IMG/VR virus record: IMGVR_UViG_3300042197_001634
Span: 1-20,254 of that record
Source: a virus
Direction: 5' to 3' (one strand)
DNA: 20,254 nucleotides
The notes beneath the pieces are model-generated. The model ran no database searches, was not told the DNA's origin, and saw only the letters and a list, made by a program, of their open reading frames with translations. Positions within the stretch are counted from its first letter, which is position 1, and each line of letters opens with the position of its first letter. A program made the position numbers and the translations under genes. Shown piece by piece: positions 7,173 to 12,564 of the stretch.

Positions 7173-7406
7173 ATGCGTCGTCTCGCCAAGTGGTACCGCG
7201 TCGTCGCGTCAGTGATACGAGACATCAAACCCAACCGCCAGGAGGCGGGGTGGGCCGTGGCGATCCTAGCCGGGCTTGTGACCGGCTGGCTCATGGAGTG
7301 GTTCGGCTGGGGCGGCTCAGGAGGCTGGGGCTCAGGCTGGACGATCGCGGCCTCGCTCGTCGCATGGGCGGCGGCGTGGATGGCCTGGGCCTGCTGGGTG
7401 GATTGA
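7173..7406 (+). CDS. Small two-helix membrane protein
   Basis: 77 residues from ATG 7173, with a strong ribosome site (AGGAGG at 7161-7166, 6 bases upstream), which decides the start. A basic amphipathic N-terminus (MRRLAKWYRVVASVIRDIKPN) precedes two hydrophobic stretches: AGWAVAILAGLVTGWLMEWFGW (about 26-47) and WTIAASLVAWAAAWMAWACWV (about 55-76), separated by a Gly/Trp/Ser turn. It is the only rightward gene in the left two thirds of the window and lies between the decamer array and the first 240-bp repeat. Size and topology fit a small holin or an inner-membrane accessory protein, but no family is recognised. No lysis gene is adjacent, so a holin role is only one possibility. Confidence 0.7.
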   Translation: MRRLAKWYRVVASVIRDIKPNRQEAGWAVAILAGLVTGWLMEWFGWGGSGGWGSGWTIAASLVAWAAAWMAWACWVD

Positions 7407-7445
7407 TGGGGGCCGGCGGGGCCGGGGTGGCGGGGAGTGATTGCG

Positions 7446-7685
7446 GCTGTAAGATGACGATCAAAATGGCAAGCCGCGACAGATCGCGTCAAACCTCGTC
7501 AATGTTCTGATGGGGCCTGAAGTTACGATCAGCGGCGGGCAAAAAAAAGCCCCCGACCAAAATGGCAAGCGGGGGCGTAAAAGGCGGGTTGGCTGGATCG
7601 GTATTTGGCAAACAAACCGCGTTTTTGGGGGCGTTAAACAGGGCGCCCCGCGCGCCGCCCCGCGCGCCGCGCGCTCCCCGCGCGC
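7446..7685. repeat. 240-bp repeat, copy 1
   Basis: This block is repeated at 10407-10646 in the same orientation with a single difference (C at 7644, T at 10605). Inside are a leftward terminator, a repeated phrase AAAATGGCAAGC (near 7461 and 7559) and a very GC-rich right end made of CCCCGCGCGCCG units. No inverted termini or target-site duplications were seen, and it encodes no obvious protein of its own. Copy 1 is placed between the convergent membrane-protein gene and an HTH gene. Confidence 0.97.
7541..7576 (-). terminator. Intrinsic terminator in repeat copy 1
   Basis: On the minus strand GCCCCCG (7570-7576) pairs with CGGGGGC (7549-7555) around a 14-base loop, followed by eight T residues (7541-7548). 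This is a standard Rho-independent terminator placed about 60 bases beyond the stop of the HTH gene, ending the four-gene leftward operon. Confidence 0.85.
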
Positions 7686-7942
7686 GAGAACAGACTGCCA
7701 ATAAGCGCCTCGACGACCACATCCTGGTCGACCTGCCCGATCGCCGCCGCCACCTCGACCAGCCGATCCACGCTGATCACATGCCGGCCGGACAGCATCC
7801 GATGGACATTGGGCTGGGCCATGCCGATCGCCGCCCCCAACTCCCGCTGCGTCATGCCGCGCTCAGCCATGGCGGCCTCGATGGCCCGCAGCACCCGGCC
7901 CTGGGCGTCGGTCGATGCGTCAGATGATGCGTCCTGTGTCAT
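7634..7942 (-). CDS. XRE-family helix-turn-helix protein
   Basis: 102 residues from ATG 7942, whose ATGA overlaps the stop of the preceding gene. Residues 16-70 contain the helix-turn-helix: AIEAAMAERGMTQRELGAAIGMAQPNVHRMLSGRHVISVDRLVEVAAAIG, with TQRELGAAIGMAQPNVHRML as the two DNA-contacting helices. The protein is small, without a sensing domain, as in many phage antirepressors or operon regulators. Its last 16-17 residues (RAGSARRAGRRAGRPV) are read from inside the 240-bp repeat, so the native C-terminus has probably been replaced. As the last gene of an operon with an inverted repeat in its promoter, it may autoregulate that promoter; this is inference. Confidence 0.82.
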   Translation of the reverse strand: MTQDASSDASTDAQGRVLRAIEAAMAERGMTQRELGAAIGMAQPNVHRMLSGRHVISVDRLVEVAAAIGQVDQDVVVEALIGSLFSRAGSARRAGRRAGRPV

Positions 7943-8424
7943 CGCGGACTCTGATCCTTTTGTTCCGCCCAGACCCACGCCAGACACTCCGACAGGTCGG
8001 CCATCCACGCCATCGCCTCCCGCAGCTCCTCCGGCGGCAACAGGACCGCCGACGGCATGATCCGCGTGGCCAGCCAGGGTGTTGCGGGCTGCCGGCTCGC
8101 ATCCGTCGCGTGCGGCTGGACCGAGTGCATGGCCCGCCAGACCACCGCCCCACACCGGCTGTGCAGCGCCACCCCCAGCCAAACCACATCGACCCAGACC
8201 ACCAGACGAGCCTGCACCGTCACGGACAAACACCGCCCAGGCTCCGCCGCCCCAGACAGCCGCCACGGACGCGGGCCCGGCACAGGGACCATCGCCGCCC
8301 CCTCCCGGACGAGCTGCTCCACGATCGGCCCCAGCACCCGCCGGCTCGCCGGCTGAACATGCGACGCCGGTACCATGACCGAGTCCCCCGTCTCCAGGGT
8401 GATGTGCAGGATGTTCCGCACCAT
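7939..8424 (-). CDS. Hypothetical phage protein
   Basis: 161 residues from ATG 8424. The start overlaps the stop of the upstream gene (TGATG) and the stop overlaps the start of the HTH gene (ATGA), so it sits in a tightly coupled operon. Recognisable stretches are MVRNILHITLETGDSV, a GPRPWRLSGAAEPGRCLSVTV segment, and WLGVALHSRCGAVVWRAMH near residue 80-99. It ends in an acidic helix (PPEELREAMAWMADLSECLAWVW). By eye this resembles unnamed proteins in proteobacterial prophages with a 'GR.L..TV...P.VT.GVA.HS..G..LW..LH' pattern, but this is memory only. No catalytic motif is visible and no function is proposed. Confidence 0.65.
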   Translation of the reverse strand: MVRNILHITLETGDSVMVPASHVQPASRRVLGPIVEQLVREGAAMVPVPGPRPWRLSGAAEPGRCLSVTVQARLVVWVDVVWLGVALHSRCGAVVWRAMHSVQPHATDASRQPATPWLATRIMPSAVLLPPEELREAMAWMADLSECLAWVWAEQKDQSPR

Positions 8425-8843
8425 CAGACAATCTCCCCATCCCGAGGGCCGCCCACGAGACGGATCGACACACTGTCGAAATTACCCAGAGGCTTGCCGC
8501 CTCCGTTCTGGGTCCAGACGTGGCCATCAAGAGATAGCCACCCGCCGTGGCCATCGCCCACCCCACAGTCGACATCCTGAGTGGATGGATCGACGTGGTA
8601 TTGGTCTCCATCCCACACGGCGTCCACGATCCTCTTGCCACCCGCCATCTCGACCAGACGCGGGTCCGGGGTGTGCTCGGGCCAGTTCTGGCGATGGGTC
8701 TCCATCGCCTGCTTCGCCTCATCGGGAGAGGCTCGAAAGTACGACCAGGTGTGCCCCCGAAAATCGTAGTCCGGGGGGAACTCGCAGAGTTCTGGCGGAG
8801 CGTCGCCAGGGTATGCGATGTAAGGGATGAGATCATCAGACAT
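8424..8843 (-). CDS. Hypothetical protein
   Basis: 139 residues from ATG 8843, with GAGGAG 7 bases upstream on its strand. The product is acidic and aromatic-rich: MSDDLIPYIAYPGDAPPELCEFPPDYDFRGHTW at the start, a charged middle, a glycine-rich stretch (GVGDGHGGWLSLDGHVWTQNGGG) and the ending VSIRLVGGPRDGEIV. It has no membrane segment and no motif that I can assign. The mRNA leader before it carries a 37-base element also found before the upstream gene. It is the second gene of the operon starting at the 9676-9703 promoter. Confidence 0.65.
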   Translation of the reverse strand: MSDDLIPYIAYPGDAPPELCEFPPDYDFRGHTWSYFRASPDEAKQAMETHRQNWPEHTPDPRLVEMAGGKRIVDAVWDGDQYHVDPSTQDVDCGVGDGHGGWLSLDGHVWTQNGGGKPLGNFDSVSIRLVGGPRDGEIV

Positions 8844-8855
8844 GTCAGGCTCCTC

Positions 8856-8892
8856 GCCCCTAAGTGTGCCCCGAGGCGCGGGCTGTGGATCA
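8856..8892. repeat. 37-bp leader repeat, copy A
   Basis: Matches 9623-9659 at 35 of 37 bases and lies 12 bases upstream of the 8843 start codon. On the transcribed (minus) strand it contains CCCGCGCCTCGGG, a small perfect hairpin (CCCG/CGGG), immediately upstream of the ribosome site. It could be a shared translational control element or a duplication scar. Confidence 0.9.
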
Positions 8893-8915
8893 GGCCGACT
8901 CCGGCCCTGGCCATG

Positions 8916-8931
8916 GCCCCCCGTAGGGGGC
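8916..8931. other. GC-rich hairpin between two coupled genes
   Basis: CCCCC and GGGGG flank a short loop (GTA-containing), located 12 bases beyond the stop of the 8943-9611 gene. No T run follows on the minus strand, so it is more likely an mRNA-stabilising or attenuating structure than a full terminator. Confidence 0.4.
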
Positions 8932-8942
8932 TCTGGCGAGGG

Positions 8943-9611
8943 TCAGGACTCGAGGGCGGCGACCAGCGCGTCGGCCTCCTCGACGCCGATGTGATCACGA
9001 ACCCAATCGGGGTCGGGCTCGCCATAGCGAGTCGTGTCGGCGGCCCCAGGATTCCGCTGCGGGCCAGTCTCCCTGACGACGCGGCTCATGCCGCAGCAGA
9101 GGCAGTGCGAGTGATACTCCATGCCGGTCCCACCCGTGGACCACACGCCAGGATTCTCTCGGCAGCCGCCCTCATGCGCGGCGGACCAGTAATGCACCCC
9201 CATCGGGCACTCGGGCTCATCTGGCAGGATGTCGATCTCCGACTCGTCGCCCACCACCTCCGACTCGATCCGGGGATGATAGACCGCCACCTCGACCGAC
9301 AGCCCGCCATCTTCGAGATCCCAGTCTCCGCGGCGAGCCCACCGCTCAGCGATGAGGACGGCCTCAAGGAGGCTGCGGCCACGGATGTCCCGATCTCCAC
9401 CCTCGCCGCTGTCGATCTCGGCAGCCCAATTGGTCGGGCCGGCGATGATCCGGTCCAGGAGGCCCGGCACCGATTCGATGTCGTCGGCGTCGAGCTGGGT
9501 CGACTCGTCTGGGTCGACGTAAATGTCGTCGATCATCTGGTCGAGCAATTCGTCCAGCTCGTCGGCGGTCAGGGCGGCCAGTTCTGCGGCAGTGTAGGAC
9601 TTGATGGACAT
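8943..9611 (-). CDS. Hypothetical protein with Cys/His zinc-binding cluster
   Basis: 222 residues from ATG 9611, with AGGAG 7 bases upstream. The N-terminal half (1-130) is very acidic (TADELDELLDQMIDDIYVDPDESTQL). The C-terminal half holds Cys 135, His 140, His 146, Cys 150, Cys 170, Cys 172 and Cys 173 in CPMGVHYWSAAHEGGC and HSHCLCCGMSR, a likely zinc site. The phrase ENPGV followed by a Gly-rich turn and C..CG..R recalls small unnamed proteins of bacterial mobile DNA, from memory only. The acidic start suggests DNA mimicry as one possible role, but nothing tests this. First gene of a four-gene leftward operon with a recognisable promoter 65 bases upstream. Confidence 0.7.
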   Translation of the reverse strand: MSIKSYTAAELAALTADELDELLDQMIDDIYVDPDESTQLDADDIESVPGLLDRIIAGPTNWAAEIDSGEGGDRDIRGRSLLEAVLIAERWARRGDWDLEDGGLSVEVAVYHPRIESEVVGDESEIDILPDEPECPMGVHYWSAAHEGGCRENPGVWSTGGTGMEYHSHCLCCGMSRVVRETGPQRNPGAADTTRYGEPDPDWVRDHIGVEEADALVAALES

Positions 9612-9622
9612 GTTCGACTCCT

Positions 9623-9659
9623 GCCCCTGAGTGTGCCCCGAGGCGCGGGCTGTCGATCA
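9623..9659. repeat. 37-bp leader repeat, copy B
   Basis: Second copy of the element at 8856-8892, here 11 bases upstream of the 9611 start codon and downstream of the predicted transcription start. The two differences are A/G at 8862/9629 and G/C at 8887/9654. Position relative to the ribosome site is the same in both copies. Confidence 0.9.
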
Positions 9660-9675
9660 CCCGATCGACGCCCAG

Positions 9676-9703
9676 ATAATATCATATGTGATATGCGTGT
9701 CAA
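9676..9703 (-). promoter_or_regulatory. Near-consensus sigma-70-type promoter with internal inverted repeat
   Basis: On the minus strand TTGACA (9698-9703), a 16-base spacer and TATTAT (9676-9681) match the housekeeping consensus at 6/6 and 5/6. The segment 9679-9694 has arms ATATCA and TGATAT around TATG, filling the spacer and touching the -10 box, where a repressor would block polymerase. It should drive the four genes from 9611 to 7634. Confidence 0.75.
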
Positions 9704-9730
9704 GGGGGGTGCGAAGGTTTTTTTTGCGGC

Positions 9731-10453
9731 TCATGCCCACTCCCGCGACAAGTTGAGGAAGCGTGTGGTTTTGCCGTCAAAGAGCAGTTCGACGATGCCG
9801 GTGGGGCCATTGCGCTGCTTGGCGATGATGATCTCCGACACGTTCTCCTTGCCGGCGTTTTCCGCAGCCCACTCCTGATCGCCGTTGTGGTAGTACGCCT
9901 CACGGTGGAGCATCATCACCACGTCGGCGTCCTGCTCGATGGAGCCCGATTCGCGGAGGTCCGACAGCATCGGCTTCTTGCTCTCTCGGCCCTCGGGGTT
10001 GCGGTTGAGCTGCGACAGGCAGATCACCGGCACCCGCAGTTCACGGGCCAGCGCTTTGACTGAGCGGCTGATGGCCGAGACTTCGGCCTGGCGGCTTTCG
10101 GAGCCGGGGAAACTCATGAGCTGCATGTAGTCGATGACAATGCACTGGATCGACTGCTGCGAAGCGAGGCGGCGGGCCTTGGCACGCAGCTCCATCGCGC
10201 TGATGCCCGGCGTGTCGTCGATGAACATCGGAGCCTGCGAAAGCTCGTCGGCTGTCTCCTGCAGGCGGGCAAGCTCCTCGGAGTTGAGCATGTTGCGGCG
10301 CATCCGCTGACTGTCGACACCCGAGCGGGCGCTGAGCAGTCGCTCGGCAAGCTGCTGCTTGGACATTTCGAGGGAGAACACGGCCACGGGCAGTTTGCTG
10401 TCCACTGCTGTAAGATGACGATCAAAATGGCAAGCCGCGACAGATCGCGTCAA
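9731..10453 (-). pseudogene. dnaB: Truncated replicative DNA helicase DnaB, C-terminal part
   Basis: The frame encodes the C-terminal RecA-like domain of DnaB: LPVAVFSLEMSKQQLAERLLSARSG, DDTPGISAMELRAKARRL, CIVIDYMQLM (Walker B), SRSVKALARELRVPVICLSQLNR, MLSDLRESGSIEQDADVVMMLHR and IIAKQRNGPTG. Homology begins at VDSKLPVAVF (about 10406), exactly where the 240-bp repeat starts. The N-terminal domain and the Walker A loop, together about 220 residues, are missing, so ATP-driven unwinding is not expected. The frame stays open 47 bases into the repeat, with a TTG at 10453 and a GTG at 10405 as possible starts. A terminator inside the repeat lies upstream, so expression is doubtful. The sequence looks closer to planctomycete DnaB than to phage versions. 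Confidence 0.88.
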
Positions 10454-10646
10454 ACCTCGTCAATGTTCTGATGGGGCCTGAAGTTACGATCAGCGGCGGG
10501 CAAAAAAAAGCCCCCGACCAAAATGGCAAGCGGGGGCGTAAAAGGCGGGTTGGCTGGATCGGTATTTGGCAAACAAACCGCGTTTTTGGGGGCGTTAAAC
10601 AGGGTGCCCCGCGCGCCGCCCCGCGCGCCGCGCGCTCCCCGCGCGC
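10407..10646. repeat. 240-bp repeat, copy 2
   Basis: Same orientation as copy 1, offset 2961 bases, one mismatch. Its left edge coincides with the break in dnaB and its right edge supplies the last codons and stop of the 10595-10909 gene. The two copies flank a 2.7-kb segment (7686-10406) holding the dnaB remnant and the four-gene operon. Confidence 0.97.
10502..10537 (-). terminator. Intrinsic terminator in repeat copy 2
   Basis: Identical to the terminator of copy 1: a GCCCCCG/CGGGGGC stem with a 14-base loop and eight T residues on the minus strand. It lies about 60 bases past the stop of the chimeric gene, ending the leftward accessory operon and isolating the dnaB remnant. Confidence 0.85.
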
Positions 10647-10909
10647 TGAGGAGAGCGGCAGTTATCGGGCTTCGGAACCAAATTAGCCGCCGCCAACGCC
10701 TCCGACATGACAGGGCTCACACTGTTGCCGACCATCCGCACCTGACCAGTCTTAGTGATGGGCCTGCCAGTGATGTCGTGGTCGATCACGTAGGAGTCAG
10801 GGAACCCTTGGGCCCACACGCTGGCCGCGCTCAGATGGGGGTGGTGCGCGTCTTTGAGACGCTTGATGAGGTTGCGGATTTCATCGGGGGCGGTCCAGAT
10901 CGATGCCAT
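10595..10909 (-). CDS. Chimeric short protein: metallopeptidase-like start joined to cytosine methyltransferase end
   Basis: 104 residues from ATG 10909, with GGAG 6 bases upstream. Residues 1-31 (MASIWTAPDEIRNLIKRLKD, then AHHPHLSAASV) resemble the start of putative phage metallopeptidases, where a helix ends in HHPHL. From residue 32 the text becomes WAQGFPDSYVID, then TKTGQVRMVGNSVSPVMSEALAAANLV. This matches the C-terminal end of DNA cytosine-C5 methyltransferases (motifs IX-X, AQGFP and GNSVSP). The catalytic PC and ENV motifs are absent, so it cannot methylate alone. The last 16 residues come from the 240-bp repeat. It looks like a deletion fusion of two phage genes, possibly a pseudogene with an intact ribosome site. 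The metallopeptidase part is the weaker identification. Confidence 0.6.
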   Translation of the reverse strand: MASIWTAPDEIRNLIKRLKDAHHPHLSAASVWAQGFPDSYVIDHDITGRPITKTGQVRMVGNSVSPVMSEALAAANLVPKPDNCRSPQRAGSARRAGRRAGHPV

Positions 10910-10937
10910 GGTCATCTCCAGAAATTGGTTGTGGTGC

Positions 10938-11270
10938 TCAGCCGATCGGTACCAACCCGTCGGCCGCGTCACGCATTTCGATGGCGAGGTTTTCACGAGA
11001 AAACGCTTCGTTTCGCAGGGATTCAGCCTCTTCTTCCAGTTCCGCTGCTTTCTGGAGCAGTTCGGACCTTCGCCACGTCACGCCGGCAAAACTCACCACC
11101 CTGTTGTTGGCCACCAAAGTCGCGTGCCGCTCAAAGCACGTCGGCGAGCAGATGAGCTGCCCATGGTGCTCAGCGGCCCACCACCGGACGGGCATCACCA
11201 CGCCGCAGATGGGGCAGTCCTGGGCCTCGAGGATTTGAACCGGGGGCATGTCGAGAAAGCACTGGGTCAT
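10938..11270 (-). CDS. Hypothetical zinc-finger protein with C-terminal coiled coil
   Basis: 110 residues from ATG 11270, with AGGAG 7 bases upstream. Cys 19, Cys 22, Cys 41 and Cys 45 (DCPICGVV and LICSPTCFERHA) form a CX2C-X18-CX3C cluster of the zinc-ribbon or treble-clef kind. Residues 70-100 (ELLQKAAELEEEAESLRNEAFSRE, in two heptad-like blocks) should form a short coiled coil. No enzymatic motif is visible. A DNA or RNA contact role is plausible for such proteins but not shown. It lies 34 bases downstream of tRNA-Ala on the same strand and upstream of the chimeric gene. Confidence 0.65.
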   Translation of the reverse strand: MTQCFLDMPPVQILEAQDCPICGVVMPVRWWAAEHHGQLICSPTCFERHATLVANNRVVSFAGVTWRRSELLQKAAELEEEAESLRNEAFSRENLAIEMRDAADGLVPIG

Positions 11271-11303
11271 GACGTGGCTCCTTTCAGAAGACCGATTCGG
11301 AAA

Positions 11304-11376
11304 TGGAGATGGTCCGGCTCGAACGGACGACTTCCTGCTTGCGGAGCAGGCGCTCTACCAACTGAGCTACATCCCC
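11304..11376 (-). tRNA. tRNA-Ala (anticodon CGC), with C at position 33
   Basis: The 73-base minus-strand sequence folds into a full cloverleaf: acceptor GGGGATG/CATCTCC, D stem GCTC/GAGC, anticodon stem CCTGC/GCAGG, five-base variable loop, T stem GTCCG/CGGAC with loop TTCGAGC, and discriminator A. The third acceptor pair is G3:U70, the identity element for alanine. The anticodon loop is TCCGCAA, so the anticodon is CGC and position 33 is C instead of the near-universal U. CCA is not encoded. It would read GCG codons. Confidence 0.9.
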
Positions 11377-11439
11377 GAGGCTTTCGAAAACCCCAGCCAC
11401 GCCGGTCAGACGGGGCGGGGCGAAAAGGAGGAGTATGAA

Positions 11440-11511
11440 TAGCGGGAGCAGGATTCGAACCTGCGGCCTCCTGGGAATGAGCCAGGCGAGCTACCACTGC
11501 TCCATCCCGCC
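11440..11511 (-). tRNA. tRNA-Met (CAT), initiator-like
   Basis: The 72-base minus-strand cloverleaf has acceptor GGCGGGA/TCCCGCT (pair 1:72 is G:U), D stem GAGC/GCTC, anticodon stem CCTGG/CCAGG with loop CTCATTC, T stem GCAGG/CCTGC with loop TTCGAAT, and discriminator A. The D stem has A11:U24, a feature of bacterial initiator tRNAs, and the TGGAGCAGTGGTAGCTC segment is close to tRNA-fMet. Two of the three initiator G:C pairs at the base of the anticodon stem are present (30:40 and 31:39). U37 and C38 are unusual. CCA is not encoded. Confidence 0.88.
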
Positions 11512-11572
11512 GTACCGGGCCGGGCGGTGCCGTCAAGTCACCGACCGACCCAGACCCTCGATCCGTCGAGAG

Positions 11573-11852
11573 TCAACCACCGGCCAGCCACTGCACGAGC
11601 CAGCCGAGGGCGTGAAAGCTGCCAATCAGGCCCGTGATGGCGATCGGAGCCAAGAGCCAGAAGATCAGGAGGTTTCGGAGGCCCACGAGCACATCGCCCC
11701 CCTTGGGCCAGACCATGTCCGGCTTCGTCGTGTGGGCCCAGGGCCCCGCGTCGATCAGGATCCGAAGCCCACCAGACGCTCTGGGCCACGAACAGGTACC
11801 CGTAGCCACGCGCCACGATGAAAACGATCGCTGGGAGTGTGGTGCCGCTCAT
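11573..11852 (-). CDS. Small membrane protein, apparently split by a frameshift
   Basis: The start ATG 11852 overlaps the stop of the XF1762-like gene (ATGA). It reads MSGTTLPAIVFIVARGYGYLFVAQSVWWASD, a likely first membrane segment. In this frame the sequence then turns Arg/Pro-rich and continues to a stop at 11538, looking non-coding. One base further on, the +1 frame gives LIDAGPWAHTTKPDMVWPKG followed by LLIFWLLAPIAITGLIGSFHALGWLVQWLAGG and a stop at 11573, a clear second membrane region. The best explanation is one two- or three-helix protein broken by an indel near 11755-11765, or a programmed shift. Two overlapping small genes are an alternative. No family is recognised; holin-like topology is possible. 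Confidence 0.5.
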
Positions 11853-11873
11853 CGCCCCACCTCCGGCATCTGC
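11847..11873. repeat. 27-bp gene-boundary repeat, copy 1
   Basis: Identical to 12559-12585. On the minus strand it encodes the C-terminal QMPEVGR and stop, and at the same time contains GGAGGTGGGGCGATGA, the ribosome site and overlapping start of the following gene. Confidence 0.95.
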
Positions 11874-12310
11874 TTGAGCACACGCATCCACCGTCGCTTC
11901 GGCTCCGGCCTGCGAGCTGATGCCCTCGTCCGTGATGGACGCGACCACTCCCCGCCAGAAGTCAGGCCCATGTCCCGGAATCCAGCGGCTCGCAAGCTGG
12001 TCCCAGGCTCCTCCGGCAGCGTGTACGTCCACGCCTCGACGTAGCCGAGAGACTTCGCGGCGCGGCACAGAGCCCCGTAAAGCATCGAGCAGGCATTGTC
12101 GGCTCCATCGGTTGCGACGCGGGTGATGACGCCCCTGCCGGTCCCCTGCCAGACGCGGGGGGGATTGGCGAACACCGCAACCCCTCGGATCGCCCCGGCA
12201 TCGTCAGCGACAGCGGCAGCAAACAGGCCACCCTGCAATTCCGGAAGATGCCGATGCGTGGCCCGGACGAACTGGACAGCCGCCTTCACGGTGATTGGAA
12301 CAACCTTCAT
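11849..12310 (-). CDS. XF1762-like protein (GNAT-like fold)
   Basis: 153 residues from ATG 12310, which overlaps the stop of the preceding gene by four bases and has GGGGGTGGGG upstream. It begins MKVVPITVKAAVQFVRATHRHLP, with central AIRGVAVFANPPRV and the diagnostic VTRVATDGADNACSMLYGALCRAAKSLGY followed by TYTLPEEPGTSLRAAGF and GGEWSRPSR. This is the pattern of the XF1762 family found in many phages and mobile elements (R...DG..NACS.LYGA..R.A...GY...TYTL..E.G.SLRA.G). The fold is related to acetyltransferases but the reaction is unknown. The natural end is around the basic segment PEPKRRW; the last residues QMPEVGR match the end of the DUF5131 protein encoded upstream. Confidence 0.88.
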   Translation of the reverse strand: MKVVPITVKAAVQFVRATHRHLPELQGGLFAAAVADDAGAIRGVAVFANPPRVWQGTGRGVITRVATDGADNACSMLYGALCRAAKSLGYVEAWTYTLPEEPGTSLRAAGFRDMGLTSGGEWSRPSRTRASARRPEPKRRWMRVLKQMPEVGR

Positions 12311-12312
12311 CG
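12290..12312. repeat. 23-bp gene-start repeat, copy 1
   Basis: Matches 13767-13789 at 21 of 23 bases. On the minus strand both encode MKVVPIT. Here it is the true start of the XF1762-like gene; the other copy lies at the 5' end of the DUF5131 frame. Confidence 0.9.
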
Positions 12313-12564
12313 CCCCACCCCCGACTCCAGGCTCCCTCGTTTATAGGAATGAGGGTCAAAGCCATCGTCGTATCCATTTTGCAGGTGGTACTCCAAAGCC
12401 GCCCCGTCACATTCCGGGTGGAAGCGATTGCAATAAAACTCACCATCAAAAAGGCCTGTCGCCACTACGCATTCATCGCCCTTTGCGATGTCCTCGCCAC
12501 ACCAGATGCACCGATGGGCTTTTCGCGTTCGTATTACCTTGGCTTCGAAGTTTTGGTGGCTCAT
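12307..12564 (-). CDS. Small zinc-binding phage protein
   Basis: 85 residues from ATG 12564, overlapping the DUF5131 stop (ATGA) and preceded by GGAGGTGGGGCG. Cys 19, Cys 22, His 49 and Cys 52 (HRCIWCGEDIAKGDECV and FHPECDGA) form a CX2C...HX2C cluster. The pattern 'A..C.WCG..I.KG......G..DG.FY..R.HPEC' with a later FDPHSYKRG recurs in small unnamed phage proteins. Zinc binding is likely and function is unknown. Its stop codon overlaps the XF1762-like start by four bases, so it is translationally coupled on both sides. Confidence 0.75.
   Translation of the reverse strand: MSHQNFEAKVIRTRKAHRCIWCGEDIAKGDECVVATGLFDGEFYCNRFHPECDGAALEYHLQNGYDDGFDPHSYKRGSLESGVGR

Noticed and set aside
7446-7685. 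Insertion sequence, MITE or group II intron
   Set aside because: No terminal inverted repeats, target duplications, transposase or catalytic RNA motif could be seen; kept as an unexplained repeat.
7943-9025. Long leftward open frame continuing upstream of the HTH gene
   Set aside because: In this span the frame is Gly/Ala/Arg-rich and overlaps coupled genes with good ribosome sites in other frames; only the last 102 residues are real.
9731-10453. Intein-split DnaB
   Set aside because: The break is after the Walker A position usually used by inteins, and no intein splicing motifs are found next to it.
11304-11511. tRNA genes as phage attachment site
   Set aside because: Both tRNAs are inside a phage-like operon, no integrase is nearby and no partial tRNA duplication was seen in the window.
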